A stretch of 21,699 bases of DNA from an uncultured Treponema sp. Its GTDB lineage: Bacteria; Spirochaetota; Spirochaetia; Treponematales; Treponemataceae. Below, piece by piece: positions 14,654 through 20,606 of the stretch. Made by a program: the position numbers and the translations under genes. Where the stretch lies: positions 1 to 21,699 of the forward strand of contig CALBGU010000096.1 of the NCBI GenBank assembly GCA_937893155.1. Direction: 5' to 3'. The notes beneath the pieces were generated by a model, which had not been told where the DNA came from, ran no database searches, and was given only the letters and a program-made list of their open reading frames with translations. The first letter of the stretch is position 1; each line of letters opens with the position of its first letter.

Positions 14654-14690
14654 AGCGCATACGTTTCGTAAGAAGCGAGCGCTTTTTTTT
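14654..14690 (+). terminator. Probable terminator of mcp
   Basis: Outer arms AGCGC (14654-14658) / GCGCT (14679-14683) and inner arms TACG (14660-14663) / CGTA (14667-14670), followed by eight T's (14683-14690). The stem is interrupted, so the T-run carries much of the case. Confidence 0.55.
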
Positions 14691-14720
14691 ATGGAAAATT
14701 TTTTTGGGTGTCTTTGGGCA

Positions 14721-14875
14721 AAAATGACGGGAAAATAAATTTTTTTGACAGTTTTTGAAAGAAAATGACGGAAACTAAAATTTTTTTGACGGTTTTTGAA
14801 AGAAAATGACCAAAAAAATTTTAGATTTTCCCGTCCACAAAAGAAAATGTCCAAAAAAATTTTTTTTTTACTCGC
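14721..14875. repeat. Tandem array, 41-bp period, about four units
   Basis: Units start with AAAATGACsG or AAAATGwCC at 14721, 14762, 14803 and 14844, exactly 41 bp apart. Units 1 and 2 share nearly everything, including TTTTTTTGACrGTTTTTGAAAG. Unit 3 diverges after its start, and CAAAAAAATTTTAG in it is the exact reverse complement of CTAAAATTTTTTTG in unit 2, so the units can also fold. A degraded unit may precede 14721. The array is AT-rich and contains no unique spacers. Confidence 0.8.
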
Positions 14876-14920
14876 CGACGATTGCTGACGACAAAAAAAT
14901 TCTGAAACGATTAAACTGTC

Positions 14921-14943
14921 ATTATCGCGATTGACGCGATAAT
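14921..14943. repeat. Perfect 9-bp-stem hairpin
   Basis: ATTATCGCG (14921-14929), loop ATTGA, CGCGATAAT (14935-14943), followed on the plus strand by TTCTTTT. It could be a second, weak terminator for plus-strand readthrough. Confidence 0.55.
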
Positions 14944-14959
14944 TTCTTTTCAGAGGCAG

Positions 14960-14979
14960 CAAGGGGCTTAAGCCCCTTG
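14960..14979. repeat. Perfect 20-bp palindrome
   Basis: CAAGGGGCTTAAGCCCCTTG is its own reverse complement and is GC-rich within an AT-rich region. It is followed by TTTCAAC. It may be a mobile-like intergenic repeat or a structural hairpin; only one copy is in this window. Confidence 0.65.
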
Positions 14980-14994
14980 TTTCAACAGACCGCG

Positions 14995-15028
14995 AAAAAA
15001 GATTCCCGTATCCAGTACGGGAATGACA
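14995..15028 (-). terminator. Terminator of rpoN formed by dispersed repeat copy D
   Basis: On the minus strand: ATTCCCGTA (15024-15016), loop CTGGA, TACGGGAAT (15010-15002), then C and six T's (15000-14995). The 9-bp stem is perfect. The sequence is the best-preserved member of the palindrome family (plus strand: GATTCCCGTA, TCCAG, TACGGGAATGACA). Confidence 0.8.
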
Positions 15029-15070
15029 AAAAAGACACGCACGGCAATGATACAGGCATATAATTCCGCC

Positions 15071-16519
15071 TTAGCGCGAATACGATGAATTGATATTGAG
15101 CGCGGCACGGTATTTTGCCACCGTTCTGCGCGCGATTTTTATGCCGCGCTCGGCAAGCATATCCGCAATTTTCTGGTCAGAGAGCGGCTTTTTGTCGCCT
15201 TCGTGGGCTTTGAGGATTTCCTCAATTTCCGCCTTCACGCCCGTTTGCGACGTGCTTTTGTCGGTGCCGACCTGATTCGTAAAAAAATACCCGATTTCAA
15301 AAAGCCCCCACTCGCACTGAAGATATTTTTTCGTTGCCATTCGGCTGATTGTCGCTTCGTGCACGCCGACGATGTGCGCCACGTCCTTTTGCCGAAGCGG
15401 TGCGAGAAATCGCGGACCTTTTTCAAAAAACGCCCGCTGCGCCTTCACGATTTCGTTCACCGCCGAAAGCAGCGTGGATTCTCTAAACGCAATTTCGTTC
15501 AAAAACGCCTTTGCTTCGCGAATCGTGTTCTTGGCAAAAACGCCGTTTTCCGCCTTAAAATCGCTCGTGATTGCAACTTCGGGAAGATTGCCGCGGCAGA
15601 GCGAAACCGAAAAAAACACCGCGCCGTCCTCGTCAACGGCTTTTTCAACGCGCACATCGGGTTCAATAAACACCGACGGCGCAGACGAAAAGGCAGCGGC
15701 AGGATTCGGGTCGAGCGTCTTCATAAACGAAATCGCCTCGTCAATATCGTGTTCGGTAAACGATTTGGTGCGCTCCAATTTTTCCAGTTCAGACGGCGGC
15801 AGACCGAAGAGCCGCAAAATTCCGTCGCGATACAGCGCGATTTTCTTGAGGATTTTCGCGGATTGCGGAGGATTGAGCATATCGGCGTGTCCGTCCAAAA
15901 GAAAAATCAGCGCGTCATTTGCACCGCCTTTTGCGCGCGATTGCACCAAAAGACTTTCCCACACATCTTTGACCGCGCACCCCACGGGGTCGAGATTTTG
16001 CACGATTGCCAAGCACTCCCCCAGATTTTCTCTGCCCTCCTCGCCCGAAAACGCAGGCGAAAGCGACTCGGGGGCAAGAATGTGATGCCCGTGCTGGTCG
16101 AGATTGCCGATGAGAAGCTCGCACAGCGCATTTTTTTCCGCCGAAAGATTTTGCACCGAAAGTTCCGTCTGGAGATGTTCCTGCAACGTTTCGCGCTCAT
16201 CGGGAGCGGCTTCAATCACTGCCTGAAAATTGTCGCTTGCCTCATTTTGCGCCGCCGTTACGCTCGCGTATCGCTCCAAGCCGCTCGCTCGCTCCCGTGC
16301 ACCCGCCCCCTCCGAAAAATCCGCGCCCTTTTCGGCATTTTCCAGCGGGTCGGAGAGGATTTCGAGCGCAGGATTTTTTTCTGCCTCGCGAAAAATGCGC
16401 TCCCTGAGTTCATCGCTGCCGAGAGAAAGAATCTCCAGCGACTGAATCTGCCGCTGGCTCATCGTTTGCACTTGCATCTGTTTTTGAAATTGCGAAACTC
16501 CTAAATGTATCCCTTCCAT
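15071..16519 (-). CDS. rpoN: RNA polymerase sigma-54 factor
   Basis: The alternative sigma factor that recognises -24/-12 promoters and needs an AAA+ activator. The 482-residue product has the Gln-rich region I (FQKQMQVQTMSQRQIQSLEILSL, then ERIFREAEKNPALEIL), the core-binding region (about 80-290), and the DNA-binding C-terminus with the helix-turn-helix QKDVAHIVGVHEATISRMA and the RpoN box ARRTVAKYR (about 463-471). The box is fully recognisable. No activator is encoded in the window. I chose ATG at 16519, not the open-frame start at 16543, because an extended -10 sits six bases before it and the next residues give the usual sigma-54 N-terminus; there is no SD. It is divergent from the DUF1015 gene, with 45 bp between start codons. 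Confidence 0.95.
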   Translation of the reverse strand: MEGIHLGVSQFQKQMQVQTMSQRQIQSLEILSLGSDELRERIFREAEKNPALEILSDPLENAEKGADFSEGAGARERASGLERYASVTAAQNEASDNFQAVIEAAPDERETLQEHLQTELSVQNLSAEKNALCELLIGNLDQHGHHILAPESLSPAFSGEEGRENLGECLAIVQNLDPVGCAVKDVWESLLVQSRAKGGANDALIFLLDGHADMLNPPQSAKILKKIALYRDGILRLFGLPPSELEKLERTKSFTEHDIDEAISFMKTLDPNPAAAFSSAPSVFIEPDVRVEKAVDEDGAVFFSVSLCRGNLPEVAITSDFKAENGVFAKNTIREAKAFLNEIAFRESTLLSAVNEIVKAQRAFFEKGPRFLAPLRQKDVAHIVGVHEATISRMATKKYLQCEWGLFEIGYFFTNQVGTDKSTSQTGVKAEIEEILKAHEGDKKPLSDQKIADMLAERGIKIARRTVAKYRAALNINSSYSR

Positions 16520-16525
16520 ACTTTT

Positions 16526-16534
16526 ATGATAGCA
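16526..16534 (-). promoter_or_regulatory. Extended -10 promoter of rpoN (leaderless layout)
   Basis: On the minus strand TGC precedes TATCAT (16531-16526), followed by exactly six bases and the ATG at 16519, so initiation should fall on the A of ATG. No convincing -35 is visible; the TGn extension may compensate. TTTTATG (16522-16528) and CATAAAA (16533-16539) form a perfect inverted repeat over the -10. Confidence 0.65.
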
Positions 16535-16552
16535 TAAAAACAAAAATCAATG

Positions 16553-16558
16553 TATAGT
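16553..16558 (+). promoter_or_regulatory. -10 element of DUF1015 gene (leaderless layout)
   Basis: TATAGT (16553-16558, 5/6), six bases, then ATG at 16565. There is no SD and no good -35. The -10 overlaps codons of the longer reading frame from the ATG at 16550, which argues for the second ATG as the start. Confidence 0.55.
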
Positions 16559-16564
16559 TTTAGT

Positions 16565-17866
16565 ATGAAAAGCGAAAAATACGGAATTGAGATTCCAGAA
16601 ATCCTGTTGCCGACGAAAGTCGATGTTGCAAAATGGAGCGTGATTGCGTGCGACCAGTACACGCAGGACGCAGCATATTGGAAAAAAGCCGCCGAAATCG
16701 TAGGCAGCGAGCCGTCTACGCTCAATCTGATTTTTCCCGAAGTCTATCTTGATGACAGCGGAAAAGATGAGCGAATCCAAAAAATCCACGCCGCGATGGA
16801 ACAATACATCGCGGACGGCGTTTTTGCCGCAGGCGAAAAAGAGGCGATGTACGTTGAGCGCACGGTAAAAAACGGCAAAAAACGCGCTGGCTTGGTCGTC
16901 GCCGTTGACCTCGACGCATACGACTGGACGAGCAAAAGCCGCGCCTTAATCCGCGCCACCGAAGCGACAATTCCCGAGCGCATTCCGCCCAGAAAGGCAA
17001 TCCGCGACGGCGCCGCTCTCGAAAGCCCGCACATTATGCTTTTGGTGAACGACAAAGCGCGCGCACTCGTGGAGGAAACGGGGCGCATCGCAAAAATGGA
17101 CGGAGAGACGGCGTATGATGGCGATTTTATGCTTTCGGGCGGACACATTTCGGGCTGGAAAGTCAAAAGCGAACGCGCAAAACACCAACTTTTTACGGCG
17201 CTTGAAAGCGTGAAAACAGCAAACACCGCCGCTGACGGCAGCGTGTTTATGTTTGCGGTGGGAGACGGCAATCATTCGCTTGCGACCGCAAAAGCCGTGT
17301 GGGAGGACTTCAAGGCAAAAAATCCCGGAGTTACAGACCACCCGCTTCGCTATGCACTTGCCGAAATCGTGAACATCTACGACGATGCGCTTGATTTCAA
17401 GCCGATTCACCGCGTGCTTTTCGGCGCAGACACACAAAAATTGCTTTCGTTTTTGCAAAAGGAACTCGGCGGCACTCTGAGCGTTGGTCTCCCCGAATCT
17501 GAAATGCAAAATGCGGTAAACACCACCGCGAACGGCGCAAACTTCGGCTTTTCGTACCGTGCAGACGGTGCGCTTTCTCACGCAGTGCTTTCAAGCAGCA
17601 TTGCCGAGCTTGCCGTGAGCCGCCTGCAACCCGCGCTTGACGCATTTTTGCGCGAAAATCCCGCCGTCAAAATCGACTACATTCACGGCGAAGACGAACT
17701 GTTCCGCCTTGCACACGAGGGCGCGCTGAGCATTTTCTTGCCGCCAATCCAAAAAGACGGATTTTTCGCCACGATTGTATCCACGGGAACATTGCCGCGA
17801 AAGAGCTTCAGTATGGGCGAGGCGGACGAAAAACGCTTCTACCTTGAATGTCGCGCGCTTCGCTAG
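16565..17866 (+). CDS. DUF1015 family protein
   Basis: A 433-residue soluble protein matching the DUF1015 family as I know it: RATEATIPERIPPR (130-143), PHIMLLVND (155-163) and the diagnostic GDGNHSLATAK (233-243). DUF1015 is related to the ParB/sulfiredoxin-like fold, and the archaeal serine kinase SerK belongs near it. Spirochaete and other bacterial members are mostly uncharacterised, so a small-molecule kinase or related phosphotransfer role is only a hypothesis. Length is normal. The start is ATG at 16565; the open frame allows ATG at 16550 (five residues more), but the -10 would then lie inside the gene. It is divergent from rpoN and convergent with marR, and followed by a tandem repeat array. 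Confidence 0.85.
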   Translation: MKSEKYGIEIPEILLPTKVDVAKWSVIACDQYTQDAAYWKKAAEIVGSEPSTLNLIFPEVYLDDSGKDERIQKIHAAMEQYIADGVFAAGEKEAMYVERTVKNGKKRAGLVVAVDLDAYDWTSKSRALIRATEATIPERIPPRKAIRDGAALESPHIMLLVNDKARALVEETGRIAKMDGETAYDGDFMLSGGHISGWKVKSERAKHQLFTALESVKTANTAADGSVFMFAVGDGNHSLATAKAVWEDFKAKNPGVTDHPLRYALAEIVNIYDDALDFKPIHRVLFGADTQKLLSFLQKELGGTLSVGLPESEMQNAVNTTANGANFGFSYRADGALSHAVLSSSIAELAVSRLQPALDAFLRENPAVKIDYIHGEDELFRLAHEGALSIFLPPIQKDGFFATIVSTGTLPRKSFSMGEADEKRFYLECRALR

Positions 17867-17882
17867 ATGCCTCAGTGCATTG

Positions 17883-18055
17883 ACGAAAATTTTTGTTTAA
17901 AGACTGCTGCACTATTGCATAAGCGAAAAAATTTTTGTTTAAAGGCTGCTGCACTTTGCATAAGACAAAAAATTCTTGTTTAAAGGCTCATGCAACGGTG
18001 CAGCAGCAAAAAAATTCTTGTTTAAAGGCTGCTGCATTTTGCATAAGACAAAAAA
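17883..18055. repeat. Tandem array, 41-42-bp period, four units, one with inverted core
   Basis: The anchor TTGTTTAAAG recurs at 17893, 17935, 17976 and 18018. Units 1, 2 and 4 continue with rCTGCTGCA...TTGCATAAG. In unit 3 that core reads CATGCAACGGTGCAGCAGC, the reverse complement of the same motif. As a result GCTGCTGCAC (17946-17955) and GTGCAGCAGC (17998-18007) form a perfect 10-bp stem. A partial fifth unit runs into the marR stop codon at 18056. The array fills the whole gap between two convergent genes. Confidence 0.85.
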
Positions 18056-18499
18056 TTACGGCGCGTCAAAATTGGAGGCGACTTTGAGCAGCGCCTGCGT
18101 GAGCGATTCGGCTTCGGCGGCGGAAAAACCGCGATAGCAGCGCGTAAGCAGCCCTGCAGAAATCTCGGCGGTCGCGTCGGTGAAATGCCGTCCTTTTTCC
18201 GACAGGCGCACGAATTTTACGCGGCTGTCTTCGGTACAGCACTCCGTTTTTACAAATCCCAAATGAATGAGTTTTTGAACCAAAATCGTCGCGGTGGATT
18301 TATCACGGTTGATTTTTTCGGCGATTTCGCCCATCGTGAGCTTTTCGTTTTGCGAAAGATTGTACAAAATAAAGCCGTGCGACGACGATAAATCGGGCAA
18401 TCCCTTTTTTTTGAGTTCATCTCGAAGATAATCGTTCGCGCGAGAATGAATATGCGAAATCAGAGAAAGCGTTTTTGATGTGTCCACAAGATTTTTCAT
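18056..18499 (-). CDS. MarR-family transcriptional regulator
   Basis: A 147-residue winged-helix dimeric regulator. An N-terminal dimerisation helix (about 7-30) is followed by the recognition region LTMGEIAEKINRDKSTATIL (54-73), then VQKLIHLGFVKTE and the wing TEDSRVKFVRLSEKGR (89-104), whose DSR...LSEKGR pattern is classic for MarR. A C-terminal dimerisation helix follows. Cys87 and Cys88 sit next to the wing and could respond to oxidants, though that is speculative. A TACAAT lies six bases upstream of the ATG, with no SD. It is divergent from the membrane protein-tsaD operon across 75 bp, which contains a perfect palindrome over that operon's -35. Ligand unknown. Confidence 0.92.
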   Translation of the reverse strand: MKNLVDTSKTLSLISHIHSRANDYLRDELKKKGLPDLSSSHGFILYNLSQNEKLTMGEIAEKINRDKSTATILVQKLIHLGFVKTECCTEDSRVKFVRLSEKGRHFTDATAEISAGLLTRCYRGFSAAEAESLTQALLKVASNFDAP

Positions 18500-18505
18500 A
18501 CTTCG

Positions 18506-18511
18506 ATTGTA
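18506..18511 (-). promoter_or_regulatory. -10 element of marR (leaderless layout)
   Basis: On the minus strand TACAAT (18511-18506, 5/6), six bases, then ATG at 18499. The -35 region is a T-tract with no good match. No SD precedes the start. Confidence 0.6.
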
Positions 18512-18531
18512 ACAATAAGGAAAAAAAAATG

Positions 18532-18547
18532 ATAGTCGGTTGACTAT
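18532..18547. promoter_or_regulatory. Candidate MarR operator
   Basis: ATAGTC, GGTT, GACTAT: a perfect inverted repeat with a 4-bp centre, between marR and the divergent operon. The right arm overlaps the -35 TTGACT (18540-18545) of the membrane protein-tsaD operon. MarR proteins commonly bind such palindromes of 16-20 bp, so bound MarR would block that promoter. Confidence 0.6.
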
Positions 18548-18568
18548 TCACAAAACAAAAAGTAGATT
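18540..18568 (+). promoter_or_regulatory. Sigma70 promoter of membrane protein-tsaD operon (leaderless layout)
   Basis: TTGACT (18540-18545, 5/6), 17 bp, TAGATT (18563-18568, 4/6), then exactly six bases to the ATG at 18575. No SD. Confidence 0.7.
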
Positions 18569-18574
18569 TAGATT

Positions 18575-19372
18575 ATGATTTTATTTTTGTTGAAAAAGAA
18601 TTTTTGCGACGGCTGGGACAATATGATTTCTCTCGTCGTGCCGAATGTTGTTATGACGATTCTTGCGGTCATTTTGTGGGTGCTCTACGGAATCCTGAAT
18701 GCTGCGGGAAATATGATTTTGGGAATGGCGTTTACGGCTCTCATTCCCGCGGTGTTTATGATATTCGTGTTTGCATACGGCGAAAATGCCGTGCGAATTG
18801 CGAATTTTGGAAGCGGTCCAATCCGCGATTTTTTTGCGAACATCGTGCCGCACGCCAAAGACGGCTTTTTGATAGGATTGATTTTCGGCGTGTTCGTGAT
18901 TTTTGCCTCCGTGGGAATCCCCTATTATATGAGCATTGCACGCGGCGGAAATCTGCTGGGGATTTTCTTTGCGGCGTGTGTGTTTTGGTTTTCATTCATT
19001 GCGCTTTTGGCACTGCAATGGTTTATTCCCGTCAAATTGATTTTGAAAGACAACTTCAAGACCGCGCTCAAAAAATGCTTCATCATCTTTTTTGATAATC
19101 CGGGAATTTCGCTGTTTTTGTTCTTTTACCATTGCGTTTTGGCAGTGCTGTCGTTTTTCCTCTTGGGCTGTGCTCCCGGTGCGACGGGCATTTTGCTTTC
19201 GCTCACGAACGCGCTTCGCATTTTGCTCTACAAATACGATTATCTTGACGCGCATCCCGAACTTACAGGACGCGCACGGCGAAAAATTCCGTGGAGCGAT
19301 TTAATCGCAAAAGACAAAGAAACGTTAGGTCCGCGCACTCTCCGCTCGTTTATTTTCCCGTGGAGAGATTAG
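18575..19372 (+). CDS. Multi-pass membrane protein of unknown function
   Basis: A 265-residue integral membrane protein with five or six TM segments (about 17-42, 46-70, 95-118, 125-152 and a long hydrophobic stretch 168-215). A soluble C-terminal tail of about 45 residues contains RRKIPWSDLIAKDKETLGPRTLRS and ends FIFPWRD. The tail is distinctive, with two Pro-Trp pairs, but I cannot place the family with confidence; DUF624/YesL-like proteins have a similar size and topology but the likeness is weak. It is transcribed with tsaD (39 bp apart) from a promoter that carries a candidate MarR site, so its level probably responds to the MarR ligand. A role in export or envelope stress is possible but not shown. 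Confidence 0.7.
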   Translation: MILFLLKKNFCDGWDNMISLVVPNVVMTILAVILWVLYGILNAAGNMILGMAFTALIPAVFMIFVFAYGENAVRIANFGSGPIRDFFANIVPHAKDGFLIGLIFGVFVIFASVGIPYYMSIARGGNLLGIFFAACVFWFSFIALLALQWFIPVKLILKDNFKTALKKCFIIFFDNPGISLFLFFYHCVLAVLSFFLLGCAPGATGILLSLTNALRILLYKYDYLDAHPELTGRARRKIPWSDLIAKDKETLGPRTLRSFIFPWRD

Positions 19373-19411
19373 CGGCGCAAAAATTATTTTTACACCAGTT
19401 TGGAGAAAAAA

Positions 19412-20449
19412 ATGAAAGTCTTAGGCATAGAATCTTCGTGTGATGAAACGGCGTGCGCTATCGTGGAAGATGGGCACAAAATCATAAGCAATGTGGTTGC
19501 AACGCAAATCCCGTTTCACCAGATTTACAAGGGCGTAGTGCCAGAAATTGCAAGCCGAAAGCATATTGAATGGATTGAACCTGTGGTGCGGCAGGCGCTG
19601 ACGGAAGCGAATATGACGATTGACGAGGTGGACGCGATTGCCGCAACGAACCGACCCGGGCTGATGGGCAGTCTTTTGGTGGGAATGACATTCGGCAAAA
19701 CGCTCGCGTGGGCAGTGAACAAGCCGTTTATCGCGATAAATCATATGCTCGGTCATATGTACGCGGCGCATTTGGAAAACGATATTCCGTATCCGTATTT
19801 GGGCTTGCTCGTGTCTGGCGGGCACAGTATTATTGCAAAAGTGAACGGCTTTGACGACCTTGAGGTGCTGGGCACGACGATTGACGACAGCGTGGGCGAG
19901 GCGTTCGACAAGGTTGCCAAATTTTACGGCTTGGGCTATCCGGGAGGCGTTATTATCGACCGACTTTCGCAAAAGGGCGACCCGAGAGCCGCATTTTTTC
20001 CCGTGCCGAAGATGGACAAGGGCGACCACCGCTATGATGTGTCATTCAGCGGGCTAAAAACGGCGGTTATTCACCAGCTCGATATGTTTTGGCGCGACGG
20101 CTACGAGAAAACAAACGAGAATATCGCGGCGGCGTTCCAAGAAACCGCGTGCAAAACGATTGTGTCGCGCTTGCTCCGCGCCGTTGATGACACGGGCTTA
20201 AAGACCGTCGTGGCAGGCGGCGGCGTGGCGGCAAACAGCAGACTGCGTTCAATGCTCGCCGAAAGAACGGATTTGCACTGCATTTTTCCGCCGCTCAAGC
20301 TCTGCGGCGATAACGGCGCAATGATTGCGGGTGTGGCGTATCATTTCTTGGCGCGCGGCGACCGAAGCGGACTCGACACCGTGGCGTGTGCAAGAATTCC
20401 GCAGTTCAAGCGAGGACTTGCCAATCTTGAAGCATTCGGCAGACGATAA
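19412..20449 (+). CDS. tsaD: tRNA threonylcarbamoyladenosine transferase TsaD
   Basis: The catalytic subunit of the complex that transfers a threonylcarbamoyl group to A37 of ANN-decoding tRNAs, usually essential. The 345-residue length is normal. The ASKHA fold begins with VLGIESSCDETACAIVE (3-19). Metal ligands His111 and His115 lie in NHMLGHMYAAH. LVSGGHS (133-139), TIDDSVGEAFDKVAK (156-170), SGLKTAV and VAGGGVAANSRLR follow as expected. The family more often has TRDDAxGEAFDK; here the Arg position is Ile. I chose the ATG at 19412, with TGGAG seven bases upstream; the longer frame begins at a TTG that is part of that SD. It is second in an operon behind a membrane protein and is followed by a strong terminator. 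Confidence 0.96.
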   Translation: MKVLGIESSCDETACAIVEDGHKIISNVVATQIPFHQIYKGVVPEIASRKHIEWIEPVVRQALTEANMTIDEVDAIAATNRPGLMGSLLVGMTFGKTLAWAVNKPFIAINHMLGHMYAAHLENDIPYPYLGLLVSGGHSIIAKVNGFDDLEVLGTTIDDSVGEAFDKVAKFYGLGYPGGVIIDRLSQKGDPRAAFFPVPKMDKGDHRYDVSFSGLKTAVIHQLDMFWRDGYEKTNENIAAAFQETACKTIVSRLLRAVDDTGLKTVVAGGGVAANSRLRSMLAERTDLHCIFPPLKLCGDNGAMIAGVAYHFLARGDRSGLDTVACARIPQFKRGLANLEAFGRR

Positions 20450-20467
20450 TTTTTGAAAAATCACTCA

Positions 20468-20509
20468 AAAAGGGCGGCACAATGAAAAATCATTTGCCGC
20501 TCTTTTTTT
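20468..20509 (+). terminator. Terminator of tsaD operon
   Basis: GGGCGGCA (20472-20479) pairs with TGCCGCTC (20495-20502) with one G-T wobble, extended by A's against T's. An upper stem AATGA (20481-20485) / TCATT (20490-20494) has loop AAAA. Seven T's follow (20503-20509). Confidence 0.9.
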
Positions 20510-20541
20510 GGCGATATTAAGAATTATAGCCAAAAAGACAG

Positions 20542-20570
20542 TAGCGAAATCGGAAATATGCGTGTATACT
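20542..20570 (+). promoter_or_regulatory. Candidate sigma70 promoter of pntA
   Basis: TATACT (20565-20570, 5/6) with a weak TAGCGA 17 bp upstream. Predicted start near 20577 gives a leader of about 30 nt containing AAGGAG (20594-20599), so this is a leadered gene. Confidence 0.55.
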
Positions 20571-20606
20571 GTTTACAGAAACATTTTTTCATCAAGGAGT
20601 TGCAAT

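Larger units (their letters stand above)
14598..15070. other. 473-bp gene-free, repeat-rich convergent region between mcp and rpoN
   Basis: No gene is supported. It holds, in order: dispersed repeat copy C, an mcp terminator candidate, a 41-bp-period tandem array, a 9-bp-stem hairpin, a perfect 20-bp palindrome, and copy D acting as rpoN terminator. CGGCAATGAtACAGGC near 15043-15058 echoes the right half of copy C. The open frame across the array on the minus strand is low-complexity and shifts frame with each 41-bp unit, so I do not call it. Confidence 0.8.

Noticed and set aside
14612..14962. Open frame of 116 codons on the minus strand
   Set aside because: It runs through the 41-bp tandem array and dispersed repeat; composition is Phe/Lys/Ser low-complexity, there is no SD or promoter at its start, and the period is not a multiple of three.
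15203..16504. Long plus-strand frame (433 codons) opposite rpoN
   Set aside because: RpoN motifs are unmistakable on the minus strand; the plus-strand product is Arg/His/Phe-rich with no domain, SD or promoter.
17883..18055. CRISPR-like array
   Set aside because: Units are contiguous repeats with no unique spacers, one core is inverted, and no cas genes are nearby.
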